Under the pieces are notes generated by a model. That model worked only from the letters and a program-made list of their open reading frames with translations, did no database searches and had not been told where the DNA came from. The translations under genes and the position numbers were made by a program. From Temnothorax longispinosus (Eukaryota; Arthropoda; Insecta; Hymenoptera; Formicidae), in NCBI RefSeq assembly GCF_030848805.1, contig NC_092361.1:16265406-16329405 (forward strand): 64,000 nucleotides of DNA, read 5' to 3'. Positions 14,801 through 28,478 of this stretch are shown here, one piece after another. The stretch's first letter is position 1; each line of letters begins with the position of its first letter.

Positions 14801-16647
14801 GTAAGCGACGCTTGGTCGCGTCACAAATCATCGTCTTTTCAAGGACTAAGATGTTTTGTACAATTCCATTTCCGTTTGTCACACTGTCGAATTTATGCTT
14901 CGAGCCTGTTCGAAGGTATTTGTGAGTCCACGCGATTCGATCATTTGGATACGCAGCACATTAGCGTGCGATAATATGCTCATGAGCATGCGACTATGTA
15001 TGAGTATAAATATGAGTATAAAAGGAAGTCGCGATTTATAAGAAATTAGCAATGCACGATAAATGGCTGCTTCCAGTAAAGGCACATAATAAAATACTAT
15101 ATTTCTAAATTTTTGTAAAAAATTGAATCTTTAATGTAAGTATTAATATTCACTACCATTTTGGACTCATTGGTTAATTTTTCAAATCAACAAATTCAAG
15201 TAATCTTGAAAGGATGATCTTTCTTAAATGTTTTTGAAAATTTGTTAAAATTACACGAACTCACACACATGCAAAATAAAATTACGTTTTGAATGTAATA
15301 TTATTGTTCGCTATGTGTCGAGTAATTTACAGCAATATTTTTCCGGGCTTAAACGACGACTGTATTCTATAATGATTAACGCATTTATAAGATTATACTT
15401 ATATCGCCCGTGCTATCGAGAACGAGTTTACGTAATGCCGATATGCCATCGTAAAAATTCCAAAAATGACGCGTAAAAATAACAAACACAAACCATTATC
15501 GGTATCATCCTCGGGAGAAAGGAAGAGTCGTGAGCCTAATCCGAAAGTCAATGAATGTGAAATAGAGGATTAAAGCAAGACACTGGGAGCAACTAATTGT
15601 TTTCAGGAACGCAATTCATCCCATCCGACGATAAAATTAGGGGTTTTACAAAGGATCGTTCGTCAACTCAGACGCGCATCGCAAATATTTTGGATGTTCC
15701 CCCTGCTGTGTCCCTTCCTCGGTATGCGATATCAAAACGGGTGAAAAGCGGGCGTCCCGCAGGAGACACACCGGGAGGTCCTTAGCCCTAATTTGCCCAT
15801 TTCGCTTTTCGTCCTAATTGACTATCTTAACCGCGATCGCGCGATACACGGTGGATGCCTTCTCACGAGAGGGTATTATACGTATTATCGGAGGTGTTAA
15901 GTTGCTCGAACATCCGGCGAAGCACAAATAAAACAAAAAGATTTAAAAAAGCAGAAATTGTCACTCTTCCGGATCGGAAAAATATATAGCTCCTGAATAT
16001 CCATTTTTACTCGAGTCATTCTATTTCTATAGCGAATAATAAAAAAACGTTACGGTCACGTTAAATGTCTCAGAAAAGTAGCTAATTTTATAGTATATGT
16101 AATGTTGCAGTTATTTTCTTTGTTTTTGTTGTAATCGTTAAACCAAAGGCTTTCGGGCAGAAAAAAGGATTGCACGAATAATTGGAAAAAATGTAATTTG
16201 GCAGTTACAATACAGTTTTAAATCTTGTCATCGGTATCGGAATAACAGTTTTCTACCCTCCAGTAATCTCATGCATGTCTGTGTATATACATTACGCGTG
16301 GCGGCCACCTCCCAACTATTCACAGTCTAATGGAGAGCCCTCAGTTACATAGATAACAACGATAACCCCTTATTAACGTGCTGCGTTAACATCGCGTTCA
16401 TAACGCATCGGACTCGGGTGTTTACGCGGATTTGCCGTCGCTTCGCCGTTCGGGACGATACGCTCCTGACAGCCGCTAAATGTTGTACGCAGATTCGATG
16501 GCGCTTTTAACGCAAGGTCAACAGCATCTACGCCGCTGCGAATTATCGCGTGCACGCACTCATGCACGTTCACTCACACGCGCGCGCGATCGTCGACCGA
16601 GCGGGAGATACGGAGGACGTGCGTATATCGCGTGCGTACGTGCGTAT

Positions 16648-16648
16648 A

Positions 16649-16687
<39 letters not shown>

Positions 16688-16800
16688 ATCCCGCTATAGT
16701 GTTCCGTGCGTGCGTGCATCCCGCTATAGTGTTCCGTGCGTGCGCGCAAGCCACATGGACAGACGGACGGACGGACGGACAAGCAGACAAGCGAGCACGC
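16648..16800. repeat. Composite (TGCG)n / 30-bp duplication / (GGAC)n repeat
   Basis: About ten TGCG units, then a 30-bp unit containing gcatcccgctatagtgttcc repeated twice (16686 and 16716), then (GGAC)n around 16763-16780 and an agcagacaagcgag end. A (GTC)n run follows at 16878-16899. The Cys/Val/Arg-rich and Ala/Arg/Thr/His-rich frames here are repeat artefacts. Confidence 0.9.
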
Positions 16801-18067
16801 TTCAAAAAGTCCACCGTCATCGTGATACCGTCGTATGGATTATACGCGCGCCTTTTATTTTCGCGGTGCAAAGTTCAGTCGTCGTCGTCGTCGTCGTCGC
16901 CACGTGTTGCGGTACTCCACGGTGCGGGGTTTCACGTCCTCGCGTAATTCATCGTCGCGGCCGCGGCTCAGCCGCGTGTGCCGTTCGGTACGCCTCGTTG
17001 ATCCTGGCTATATAACGTTTATAAACTTCGCTTTTTGTAATCTAACTTGGGAATCTAAAGCCCGCGCGCGCGCGTGGACTGACGTAAGAATATAACGGTG
17101 AACGCACTATGGTGGTCAGCTGTGACCCGTGTTATACGCAACCTCGTAACCTTCGGCCTAATTCAATTTGTGCATATTCATGAAACTGGCTGTATCGCTC
17201 GGTTATCAGGGAAACTCAAAAATATTATGCATAATTTGTAAATGCTGCGTGATAAGAATAATGAAGATATACTTGCGATGCGATGCTTCATACAGGGTGT
17301 GTGGTAAGAAATGCATTTGGCGTATGAAGCATTTTTCTCTAAAATTCAATATTTGTTCTAAATTTTTGAAGTTTTAATATTAAATATCTCAATAATTAAA
17401 TTCTTAAATCAGTATTCTATCAAAGTTTACCTAATAGTTTATTTAAATTAAGCCGAAGAATAAGATTCTGCTTATTTACATTCTTAAAGCGTGAATTGAT
17501 CAAAATCTTTTCTTTTAATCAACCACGACTGAAAAATATCCGTATGTCGACATTTTCTAAAATTAAAACTATTATCTAGACATATCGTACACCGAATACC
17601 TGTATTATCGTACCATTTTGTATAATTTATTTGAACGAAGTAATGGAATCAGAGACACATGCCATTAAATTAGACTTTATTACCGCGTTTTTAACCATTT
17701 TTATGTATTAGTTTATCGCACACTTTTCGATACGTCTTTTTATATCACCAAGTATATGTGACGAGGTCGTATGCGTTATCGTATATACATATGATATATC
17801 TACACAAAGAGTCCTCGGATTTAAGTATGTTCAAGGTCGTATTAATTATCGCGTTTACACATCCGCGTATCGACTCGGTTCTGCGACATGCGTAAAACCA
17901 TATATGTAACTTGGTCCTCACAATGTGCGTAAAACGATCCTTGATCAACTGCAAGTTAAATACATATTCGGATATGTTTCTCGTCGCTATCCTAGAATCG
18001 TGTATGACGATTTAACGTGACATAATGGTTTCACAAAATCGCGTCAATTAAAAACTGTATCACTGCT

Positions 18068-18130
18068 ATTGTAGAGAATGTTTCAGATATTGTAGGGAAC
18101 GTTTCAGTATATTCAGAGAATGTTTTCTAC
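18068..18130. repeat. 21-bp imperfect tandem repeat, three copies
   Basis: Units attgtagagaatgtttcaga(t), attgtagggaacgtttcagt(at) and attcagagaatgttttctac follow one another. The copies differ at a few positions each. No other feature overlaps. Confidence 0.65.
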
Positions 18131-20121
18131 CGATTTTCAAATCTCTTTACAATGCAAACTTATTTTTGCATATCGCTAAAGACTAATCGATCATTGACTT
18201 CTGAATTGGGATCTGAATTATAGGAAAAACGACTCCTTGCACAAAGGTTTATTATTAATATCCACATGTTTTTTCGACGTTTACACAAATCAAGTCACGT
18301 TCGGGACAACTGCGATTCGATGAGATACGTTCTCAGACAAAGGTCACCCGATATACGCTTATCTAGATAACCCACGTCTTGCACAACGTCTGTCCTTAAT
18401 CTTGAGTCTACCGCGGCCAAAGAGCCTGTGCGGCTCCATTTGCATGGACGCGATTCGTGGCGCTGTCGCGCGCGCGCGCGCGAGAGAGAGCGGAAAAGAG
18501 AGAAGCAGAGGCTGGGTTAGTAGACGAGAACGGAGGCGTTACGCAACTACGACGACCACGTCGTCGAGTGAATGAAACTGGCTCGAATCCATGAAACCGA
18601 ACCCTTACAAGTATGAGTTCGAGGTTGCCTTTTCATATATCGAAACCGAGCTACGACGCGGACGCGCCCGCGAAGGGCTTCGAAGGGGTGCGTCGCGTCG
18701 CGTCGCATCGGCTACGCGAAGGTACGTGTCCCGACTGGAAAAATCGTTTCTCTCGCATCGAACGTATCCTTCAACCTGTCTATAGCATAATTACATCACT
18801 ATCCATATCCATAAGTTCGCGCGCGTTTAGCATGCCCCGCGGCGTTACAGCCTTCAACTTTAAACTTCAAGGGCTTACTCCGTATATCGTGTATTACGTT
18901 TCTTCGCGTCTCTATAAAAATAGTGCTCTACTTGTATAGCCTTTCTTTTCAGTTATCAAAATGTACTCGATGCGTTTGGTGAACCGGCCAATATTTCTCG
19001 TAAAAATAACTGAAACGATGCACATTTTCTCATAATCGTTGAACTTTTTGACACGATTTCGATAATTACTCCTCCGCGTCGTGATCTTAAAACAATATCG
19101 GTCTCCAATCAGCTGAAAAATGAGATTCCCCTAATTCGATTTAATTACATTGTCAAAATATTTATTTCTCGTGTATTTCCGTTAGAAATTATTTTAGTCG
19201 ACCATCGGGTGCGCGCGCGCGCAGTTTTTAGCGATTATATCCCACGCAGAAACACCTCGAAATTTTAAGCGAGCAATAACAGCGACTCGTCCCGAGTACA
19301 CGCATGCAAGAACGACGCGTATGGCGAAACGACACGCGACATTGCGCGACGACACGCGCTCTTACCTGGCGGGGCGGTGTGTTACGTTAGAATCAGCATT
19401 CTGCAGCGGTGCGCCGCTGCATAGCGAACGCAACAGTGCATTGCACTTCTAGCCTCGAAAGAGCGTTCGGTGTCTCGGCGAGAGAGACGTGCCAATTACA
19501 ACGTCGCTCGCATGCTAAACGCGGTCCCTTTTCCGCGCAGGTGGGGCGGGCATCGGCGACGAGCGCTGCGAGCGAGCGAGGATTCCGCGCGATTTTACGA
19601 TTTGACTCTTACGTAACGTGCCTATCAGGCGTTTATTATCGGCGGGGGGGGAGGGGGAGGAACGCGTCAGAGGGTGGGAATTCTTGCGCGTTTTCTATCG
19701 TGCGATGTTATCGCAACGCTATATAGAGTATAGGCATTCCTTCATCGATCGCTCTTCGTTACGTTACCTTACCTTCCTCCGGTTTTATCGCAGACCGCCA
19801 CGTAGTTCGGCGCGCGATAAGACGATATGGAACGAGGCGGAATATTGCAACGTGTGTAACCCGCCGGCGCGGCGTGATTGTATCGTTGTCCGGCACGTTA
19901 TTACGCGATTGCCTATTTTTAACTACCCGCATTGTAGGCCGTCGCTGGCTGGCTGGAAAAACCGTTTGCGCCCGTAATCGTGGAGCGAAAAGTCGTGAAA
20001 TATCCACGACCGCAGATAAAACACCTCGTGACGCTCTCTTACCTTGTACTGTTATTATAATTTGCAATCAAGAGCTGTGTTTTAAAGACCGGCAAAAAAT
20101 CAGCGCGCAGTTTGCTGAGTT

Positions 20122-20192
20122 TGGAAAAAGTATATACAAAATTTACATAATATTATTGTTAGGCTACCAAAAGATCCAGTTTGGATCGTAAA
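20122..20192. mobile_element. Diverged solo arm related to the foldback at 33392
   Basis: The stretch starting ggaaaaagtatatacaaaat and running on through aatattattgttaggct and agatcca resembles the right arm of the foldback at 33515-33597 (ggaaaaagtatacagaattt, aatattattaagct, agatcca) in the same order and spacing. No opposing arm was seen nearby. It is probably an old, truncated copy of the same family; the match is by eye only. Confidence 0.4.
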
Positions 20193-23100
20193 CGGCGTTT
20201 TTCTCTGGTTGGATGTCATAACGGTCCTGTTTCACTTACTTTATTGTTTATAATTTGCGTTATTTGAAACGATAATTTTTTATCACTTTCGTGCCTCGTT
20301 TTAAAATATCCTAAAATATTCTACGATCTTTCACGTAATTACATAATATGTTTATATTCGATCTAGTACCGTAACATGTCGCAATATAGAGTCTCTCGAC
20401 ATCGTTCTCAGCAGCTACAAAAATATTTTGAAACAGCTACTGGCTCATGATAACGTTACCGACTTTTTTTTTCGCTTATCACATTAATTATATGCGGATC
20501 ATGTTCCATGGGAAACCTTATTATATCTACAGAATTTCGCGTGAGACAAAGCGTAAACGCTGCAACTCGAAAAATTTTTGTAATTTTTGAGAACGTTATA
20601 TTTTCCGTTTGCTAATTACTCAGAACAATTTCTCTTCTTTTACATATTATGGAAAATATACTTGTTTATGTATCAGTGTATCTTCAAAATAAACCAGGCA
20701 AAACAAAGAATAGACGAGCAAGAAGAAACGAATCGAATAGAAATGTGGTAGCAACAAATCGGATATTTTCCATGTGTGAAAAAAAGAAAAATGGAGATAA
20801 CAAGAAGAACGAAGTGTTTTTCGCGTTTTCAACGCTCTAGGCAATTAATCAACGAAGTTGATTAAATAAATTTTTAATTAAGCCAATTATTGCATAAATG
20901 AATGTATTAATTACGTTCAATCCACTCTTTAAAAAGACGTGCAAAATCGATATTATTAAACGAATAATCCAAATATTTATACGTGTAATTAACTCTTAGA
21001 ATTTCCGTGCATTTCCGTTAGACTAATTTATAAAATAACGACGCGTTAATGGTTAATGTGTTTAATGTGTTTTCGAGCACTCACGGTTTTCGTCAATTTA
21101 TTTCCAACGCGTACCAACGAACCGATCACCCATGTAATTGATTTTTCGACAGAATTTGTATCCCGTTCCCTATGTGGCGTATACAGTGACATATATTCGG
21201 TGAAATATACGTTGAAAATGTTGAAATTCACCATGGCCGACGGTATTTTATCGGGAACGTCGCTAGGCACACGTAACGCGAGTTATTTCGAACCGAAATG
21301 ATTTCCGCGAAGCCGGCCGCAAAATCGGCTTTGCAAAACCGTCGGATAGGTAGAAGAAGCAACGACTGTCCGGTTCGTTTCCTCAAACCCGATCGTCTTC
21401 GTAGTATCCTGGTGCGAAACGGTACGATCATCACCGTCGTCACCGCCGCACCGCCGTATTGATGGATCGATGAGAACGATGATTACGGGACTGGCCGGTT
21501 ATCGTCGGTTATTACCGGAGTCGACTACCGATCGGCCGCCTAGCCCGTCGGAATCGTCGCGGAAAGGCGGACCTCGCCATTCTCGGCCTTTTGCTTCCTT
21601 CGTCCATAGAAGTCGTCCGATCCTTTCCTCTTGCCCGCGTGTCTCCCTCGTTCGCCGTCGTGTCTTATCCTTTGTTCCGTCTCCTCCGCCCGCTTCCCGC
21701 CGTGCCGTGCCGTGCCGTGCCATAGGTCTTTAGCCACGCGTAACGAGAGATCGTGTTTTCTTTCCGCTCGACGTGCCACGGCACCTCGCCGCCCATAATT
21801 CACGCGAAGCGAAATGCAAAACAGGTCCGTTCTCCTCCTCCTCCTCCTCCTTGTCCTCCTCTTTTCCTCGAAGCCGCGATGGTCAAAGACCAACGCCACA
21901 TCGCACGCCACGTATCACACGACGCTGCCACCTGTCCGGGCGAAACGTTCTCGTCTGGAGGCGAATCGCTGGAAGACACGCGTCCTCCAACGAAGGACAC
22001 TCCGAACAATCTCGTCCTCATCCCGCGACATTCAGGCTGAATGGGCACATGGGTCGGCGCTCGCTCCATTTGGCACTTGCAACAAATTGAACCAATTGCC
22101 GCGGCACTTACGAGATAAGTTACATAAACGGGCGGTATACGCGCATACGGTTACACGGACTAGTCTTTTGCGCACCGGCCGGGCGCGTGTACACAGGGAG
22201 GATATATAGGCGGGAACACGAGATGTGGAGCGCATGTGTGCCCGCGAATGAGAGCGATATCTCATGCGAAATAGTCGTCGCTGTTATCGATACCTTGGAA
22301 CGACGACCAATTTACTAAGCCTGTGACTTAGCGATAACGCGGCGCTTGATGTCTTCATCCAGATATGTAAATTTGTACGTGTATTTTCCTCGTAACCTCG
22401 CCTCGCGTATCGACGTTGGTCGTTCTTTTGTTCCAAGGTATCGGCATATAGAAACAAAACTGTTTTCTATGTCAGTCTCGAACAACTTATGTTTAATATA
22501 TTTGATACACACGATAATATTTTTTTTATACCGTATTCCATCAATTTGTTTGAATTTCACCGTCTCAAAAATATCGAAACTTCTTTTGCGTTTGAAACAG
22601 TTTACAATTTTCTTTCGCCTTTTTATTTATGTACATTTTATATATTCTATCGCGACTTGCAAAGCAAACAATAGACGAGGGAATACTACTGTGGAAAAAT
22701 AGTTGCAAATAAGATGTCCCAAGTATTTCAATTTTCTTGATGTAGAAACATTCTTAATGCAACATTTATGTATGACGTCTTATTACATAAAAAGAATTTT
22801 GTGTCTCAGAAGAGAATGCGATTTTTCTATTCTTCCTTTTTATAATAATATATAAATGTTTTTAAAATTAAAATATTGTAAAATAGAAATGTGCAATGTA
22901 AATAATATTTGGTGGTTGGATCTCTATACCGTGACAAAGGGCCGCGATTTCGTTTAGATTACCATGCAACGAAAGAGATGAACGGATCAGTGGCGAATGA
23001 GAAATAACGCGTGCCTGGCTCCAATTGATACAGCTTTATATTCTCTTCTGAAAATTATGTTGCCCATTCGTTATCTGGATAGCAGAATCTCTGTAAAGAA

Positions 23101-24002
23101 AATGTGATCTAATTTTTTAGAGAAGCAGCTAAAATACACACACACATTTCATCTATCTATAGCAACTACATCAACAAGCGCATCGCCGGAACGCAAACAG
23201 ATAATACAGCTCGTACACCTATTTGAGTTAAATGCGAGACGTGCGAAAACGTAACATTGCATCATTTTACGCAACTCTCGTAGAAAGCAGGTGTATATTG
23301 TAGAACAGACATCATGATAGCACATCGCTGACGACATTTTTAGACCAGATAGCGAGTAATAGTCACTCTCATTAATATTAGCTTGAAATCTCACTTTTAT
23401 CGCACGTTGACACATATGTGAAATAACATTATTTTTGTGTTTCTAATTAATTAAAATTTAGAAAGGATTAAAATCATTTTTATTTTTGGGGATACGCAGG
23501 TACCGGTCAGCATTCGATTGCTTAACACGAGCGGTCATTCTCCGACAATTCTCGTATTCCTCCACGGTCGAACGAGAGAGCGCGGAGCCGCATGCATTAT
23601 CGGTAATTTTGTTCTCTCGATAATGTACGATGTGGCGTACGCCAATGGCGCACCACTAAGAAAATTGGCGTGCGATGCCTCCGCGATAAAAGTGGTGAAC
23701 GTGCCGCGGGGTACCAGGTACCCGGTCGATCGGTCGCGAGCGAGCGAGTGAGCGAGTGAGTCATTTCGGGGGCCCCTGGTCATACACGGACCAGACTTCT
23801 TCGCCGCATGGGGGATTAATATCGCGGCTTCTCCGCGAAAGATTCGCGATACGGGTGAGCGAAAACGCTCTCTGGCCGAGAGCCAACGCTTCCTCGCATT
23901 CCTCTCGCGATTTTTGAATACGCGAGTTTTCATTGGCACGTTCTCGCGCACCTTCACGGCTACTGACTAAGCGCTAAACGCTTGCGCCTCTCCTTCCTCT
24001 CT

Positions 24003-24040
24003 CTTTTTTTTACGACGCTATAGATCGTCGTAAAAAAAAG
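24003..24040. repeat. Perfect 15-bp inverted repeat with 8-nt loop
   Basis: cttttttttacgacg (24003-24017), loop ctatagat, then cgtcgtaaaaaaaag (24026-24040). It lies at the border between a CpG-rich patch and AT-rich DNA. It may be a small foldback remnant; function unknown. Confidence 0.7.
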
Positions 24041-24419
24041 AATTCCTCGTAATTTATTTGCCAGGTTAAAGCCGATTTTTTGGCTTAAAGCTGAGCTGAG
24101 GTGAAATCGTGAGGAAAATTTTAAGAGCGCATTAACTGAATCGATCTTGTATAAAAAGGAAACTTACGTGCATCAGACGTAAGTGCGTGCAGCCGTAACT
24201 ACGTGATGAGAAGCGATTTTAGCTGATGGAAACTAACTCGCATTAACTTATTTACTCGGCCTACCTGACGTTACCTCCACCTACGCTCGTGTCGCCAAAG
24301 AAAGTAGGCGCATCTCCTCCCCGCTACATCTAACCCGTACCGCGCGCGGTCGGGATTAGAATTTTATCCGGATGAGACTTCTATCAAATTCAATCCATTA
24401 CTCACCATCGGATACGTCG

Positions 24420-24426
<7 letters not shown>

Positions 24427-24459
<33 letters not shown>

Positions 24460-25010
24460 GAAAGGGGCACGGAAGGCGAGAGCAAGAAATAAGGAAGAAG
24501 GGGAGAACCCGATCAAGGAAGGAAAAGGGCAGAGATGGGAGCAAAAAGTGGCGAGGTATATACCAGTCGCGCGATGCAGCGAGAAGACGAAGCAGACGGG
24601 GATATAGGGAATCCGCGTAGAGAGAGCGAGAACGCGAGAGGGGAATGCCCAGCAGTCTCCACCGCTCGCCGCCGTGCTGGTTGGAGGTTTTGTAGGGGTA
24701 GAGGGAGAACTACCTCATTGGGTAGTGTTGGTGATGCTGGGACAGGGGTGGTGGCAACGGTGGTAGTGGTGGCGACGATGGGTAACGCAGGGATGCCGCG
24801 GGAGTAAAGGGAGGAAGGGGCGATATTCCCGAGTGAAAGAGGAAAACAGGGAAAAGAGAGATCGGTGGCGGCGCGAGAGAGGAGAAACGGAGGATGAGAG
24901 GGATTTAAATGGGAAAAGGGGAAGGGGGTAGTCGGGAGATGGAAAGAAAGAGTGGGAGGGAGGGAGAAGGAAGAGGGAGATAGACAGAGGGGAATCCCGC
25001 GTGCGCCAAG
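24427..25010 (+). repeat. (GA)n microsatellite leading into a purine-rich tract
   Basis: (AG)n at 24427-24456, followed by almost 550 bp whose + strand is strongly purine-rich (ggaag, gggaga and similar), broken by a mixed stretch near 24640-24790. The minus strand reads as Ser/Pro/Leu/Phe-rich open frames up to 166 codons, an artefact of the pyrimidine bias. Confidence 0.85.
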
Positions 25011-27889
25011 CACCCATGGTGACTCGTCACTCCGCGAGTTGGGTTGGGTTCGTTCTCTACCCCTTCGTTTACCCGTTCCCCTCCCCCTGGTTCCCCTTGG
25101 CTAGGGGAGGGGGGAGATTGGTCGGCTCGTATATGGGGTGGCTATAGTGGGATAGTGGGTGCTGGGGTCGCGAATCGTTTCTCGGCCATTTCACTTCGAC
25201 TTCCACCGAAATAGAACGCGCGGATATCGCGCTCGATCCGTGCTTTAAGAATTAACGCCGAAACTACACCGGCCGTTTAAATGAAAATGTAAATGCAGAA
25301 TGCAAGTTTCGAGAGAGTCGCTGAGTCGCAATTCCCGATTATCTCCAAGCGAGCGCGGTAAATCTGAAATTTTGCGTAAATTATACGAGTTCCGACGAAT
25401 AGCGGCAAAAATTATATTCCAGGGAGATGTATAACAAAAATATAAGTATATTTTTCTTTTTTCAAAGTCTCCAACATTTTATTTACTGAAAATTATATAT
25501 AATTAAAGGTATTCTACTTATAAACCTTCTAAGATATTAACTGGTACACATACTTGCACCAAGACGCGTCCATGTTTCTTTATGCAAATAGAACAAATCA
25601 ATTTTTTAAGTTCATTGACTTACGATTACGACCTATCGACCATGATTTATCACACGCATAAATTATGCATACTCGTTCGTTACTGGCGATCATAAAAATA
25701 GAACGCAACTATAACGGGAAGAATCGAGGAACTGTTTAGATGATTAAAGAAAGAACTTTGAAGTCTCAAGAATGAAATATTCATCTCCGAACGTCTTCTC
25801 CGTGGAAACGCATTCGAGACGGACAATCGCGGATGCGAAACGATAACGAAAGAGTTAAATTTCATAGGCACATCGGGGCTGGTGCCCCAGTCCTCTTCCC
25901 CACAGCGACAGCTGGGTCGATATATGGCGACGTTGCCGAGCGTGGTGGACCCTGGAGCGCCCCGCACGCGCTCGTCGACGCCGCCACCACTGTCGGCATC
26001 GCCGCCATCGTCGTCGTCGTCATCATCGTCGCCGCGCCGCTCCGCGCCTGAGTTCGCGAAACTTTCGGCCGACGCACGATCGTCTGAACGCGCCGCACCG
26101 CAGTCAATAACTTTGTCGTGCCAATTATGCACGGGCAGTTTACCGAGCCCTTTATATCCCAGAAACGCTCCGCCGGTCGACCTTGTATTTATTTACGTAT
26201 CGAAATATATCGCGGACGCGCGGGCGGGCGGCCGACCGACCGGCCGGCAGAGACGGAGCGGGCGGGCAGACCAGGCGCGCTCCGCTCCGCTCCGTTCTCG
26301 CTCCCTCCGATCGGAGATTCCGGTTTTGCACGCGCGCATTGCTCCGTCCGGAGATGAGCTCCGCTCGAGTTCGAATACCGGTACTTCAGCGAACGGGGTG
26401 GGAGAGAAAGGCGGGCGTGCAGATCACGGGAATTTCTTGTTGTCGTTGTCGTCGGGTAGATGAAACGAAAACAGACGCTGGGGAATTGATCGCTCGTCCC
26501 CCGCGCGCAGCAACAAATTAAAAATCGGCCGCGGTCGATTCTGTTTTCCCTGCATAATGTTTCGATAACATTACCGCGGCTCTCGAGGCGCGGGCGCCTC
26601 GTGGATCGATTCGAGCGAGCCCCGCTCGATTCCCTCGATTCCGGAACAGTTGCAGTGTCGTGCGGCATGGAAGAGACGATATTGTTTAATTGCGTGCTCT
26701 CGCGCAGTCACGCGCGGGCTATCGCAAGGTTAAAAAACCCGGCGCGACGCGTATTTTTATACGTGTCATCGCAGTTAGCTCGGCCGATCGGCCGGCCCGG
26801 AATGCAGATAACCGTCGTGTAATTACGGCGAGGCCGGATTATCAGTAGTGCAAACCGCGGGCGGGCGTGCTCGCTCGCGTTTACGTGCGTGCGATCGTGC
26901 GTGCGATCGCGCGTCGGGAGGATCGTGCTCGCGAAACGCAGCCGATCGTGACGTTAGCGGGCCGAGTTGGTAAATACATCGTAGCGGGAGACGGGCATCG
27001 ATGTGTTCGCGCGGGACTCGCGATTAACGCGCGAGGGAGATGCAGCAGCCGTCTCGAAGGAAGATCTCGGCGAGAGCCTCCGCCGTCCGGTCAGCGCCGT
27101 CGCATTTTTATGCATCGCGCGGGGTGCCCTCTCCCCCCTCGTGTTTGCCCGTGAAGTTCGCAAGGGCAGATACCGTCGGCGATAAATAAATACCCCGGCA
27201 GTACCGTGAACGCGCGATGTCGGATATACGCGTATACACCTGTGAATCGCTCGGCCGTGTACGTGTGACCCAGTCCCCCCGACAGCAAGGGGGAGGGAAA
27301 CTATGTGGAAAACATTTTCCGATAGACTCACCGACGTTTTGCCGCGGGACTGTACTCGGTGGGCGTGTTATCGTCGCGCATATTACGGACGTACATAACC
27401 GGGCAGAAACGGCGGGACCGCTCGTCGTTAGATTCTGTTGTAGGGTCACCTCGACGATTATTATTATGCGCCGTATACCAGCGACGGAATTTTGCAAAGT
27501 CTACGTCGATGTCTGCGATAAGGATGTTTCCCGTTGCTCGCGATAAGATTATCTGATAAAGATTATCGGTATCAAGGGGAGAATCGTGGAACGCGCGCGC
27601 GCGCGATATAAGATATTGCGTCGCGTAGAGAAGAAACGGGAGGAGGATAATGAACATTACCGGAAAAAAGGGTAACCGGGAAAAGAGGGATTTGGCGAAC
27701 GTCTCTCGCTGCGTTTGGAAGTAATAGAAATTTAACGCCGCAAGAGAGAATCGCGGCTCGCTCAGCAGTTATTCTTGTTTTTACATCTGCGATTGATTCT
27801 ATCTAGTTTTTTTTTTAAATGGCTCATGAAAGTAGTACGAGTTTGCTTCTATAGGACGAACAGTTTCTAAAATAATACGATTTTTAGCA

Positions 27890-27913
27890 GTATATATATA
27901 TATATATATATAT
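27890..27913. repeat. (TA)n microsatellite
   Basis: Twelve TA units. Confidence 0.95.
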
Positions 27914-28478
27914 CAGAAATAACAAAATAGCGACTTGATTTAATCATCGAACAGAGAGCAACGCGAAAGACGACGACGACGGGGAGAGACGGGGGAGATC
28001 GGGGAAAAACATTTCGCCAACCTCGGTACGTGGTAATCGACTTTGGCAAAATTATTTCGGAATCTGGGTTTTGAGGTCCGGATTGATGACATAGCGCGGA
28101 ATAATAAATTACAGTCTAAAAGTACCGACGATCCCGAGATACTCGATACACCGAACGGCTCTCCTTGACGTTTATCGGCTCTCTTCGATCTTTTTCCCCT
28201 CCCCTGTCCCTTTCTTATCATCCCCGCGCCGCGCTCGTTCTCCCTGCAAAAAAATCTCATCGATAGCGAGCGTCCTGTTCACCTCCAGCGAGCAGCTAAC
28301 GCCCGGGTTAAACTTCGATTGCTTCGCTTTTTTTACGAAGAAAATCGTAACGATGGTTCAGTGGCTCTCAAGTCCGAGTCAATCGCGTCGCGGTGCACAG
28401 CCGGTGCATTATATTCCGAGAAATTGCGTATCGCGAATTTAAAATGTTATCGCGGTACATTCACGATATCTTTTATTA

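Larger units (their letters stand above)
1..16500. other. Gene-free AT-rich region; probably upstream spen intron or intergenic
   Basis: No protein gene is supported. Open frames are short, differ between overlapping frames and lack recognisable motifs. By eye, CpG-rich patches sit at about 1040-1370, 2930-3120, 7740-7960 and 9540-10150; pyrimidine-rich DNA (CTC/CCT) at 11040-11140; the rest is AT-rich with homopolymer runs. It contains foldbacks at 621 and 5306 and microsatellites listed separately. Because the first visible spen exon needs an upstream partner that is not in the window, the simplest reading is that this is intronic to spen, but the sequence alone cannot exclude an intergenic stretch with an unrecognised non-coding transcript. 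Confidence 0.55.

Noticed and set aside
16994..17010. gttgatcctgg resembling the 5' end of 18S rRNA
   Set aside because: Only 11 bases match and no rRNA sequence follows.
22046..22060. tgggtcggcgc as a possible W-V-G of the missing RRM1 start
   Set aside because: Neighbouring codons give GTWVGARS, not RHLWVGNLP, and no donor in the right phase follows.
25034..25052. gttgggttgggttcg as a possible RRM1 start
   Set aside because: No Asn-Leu-Pro follows and the flanks are low-complexity.
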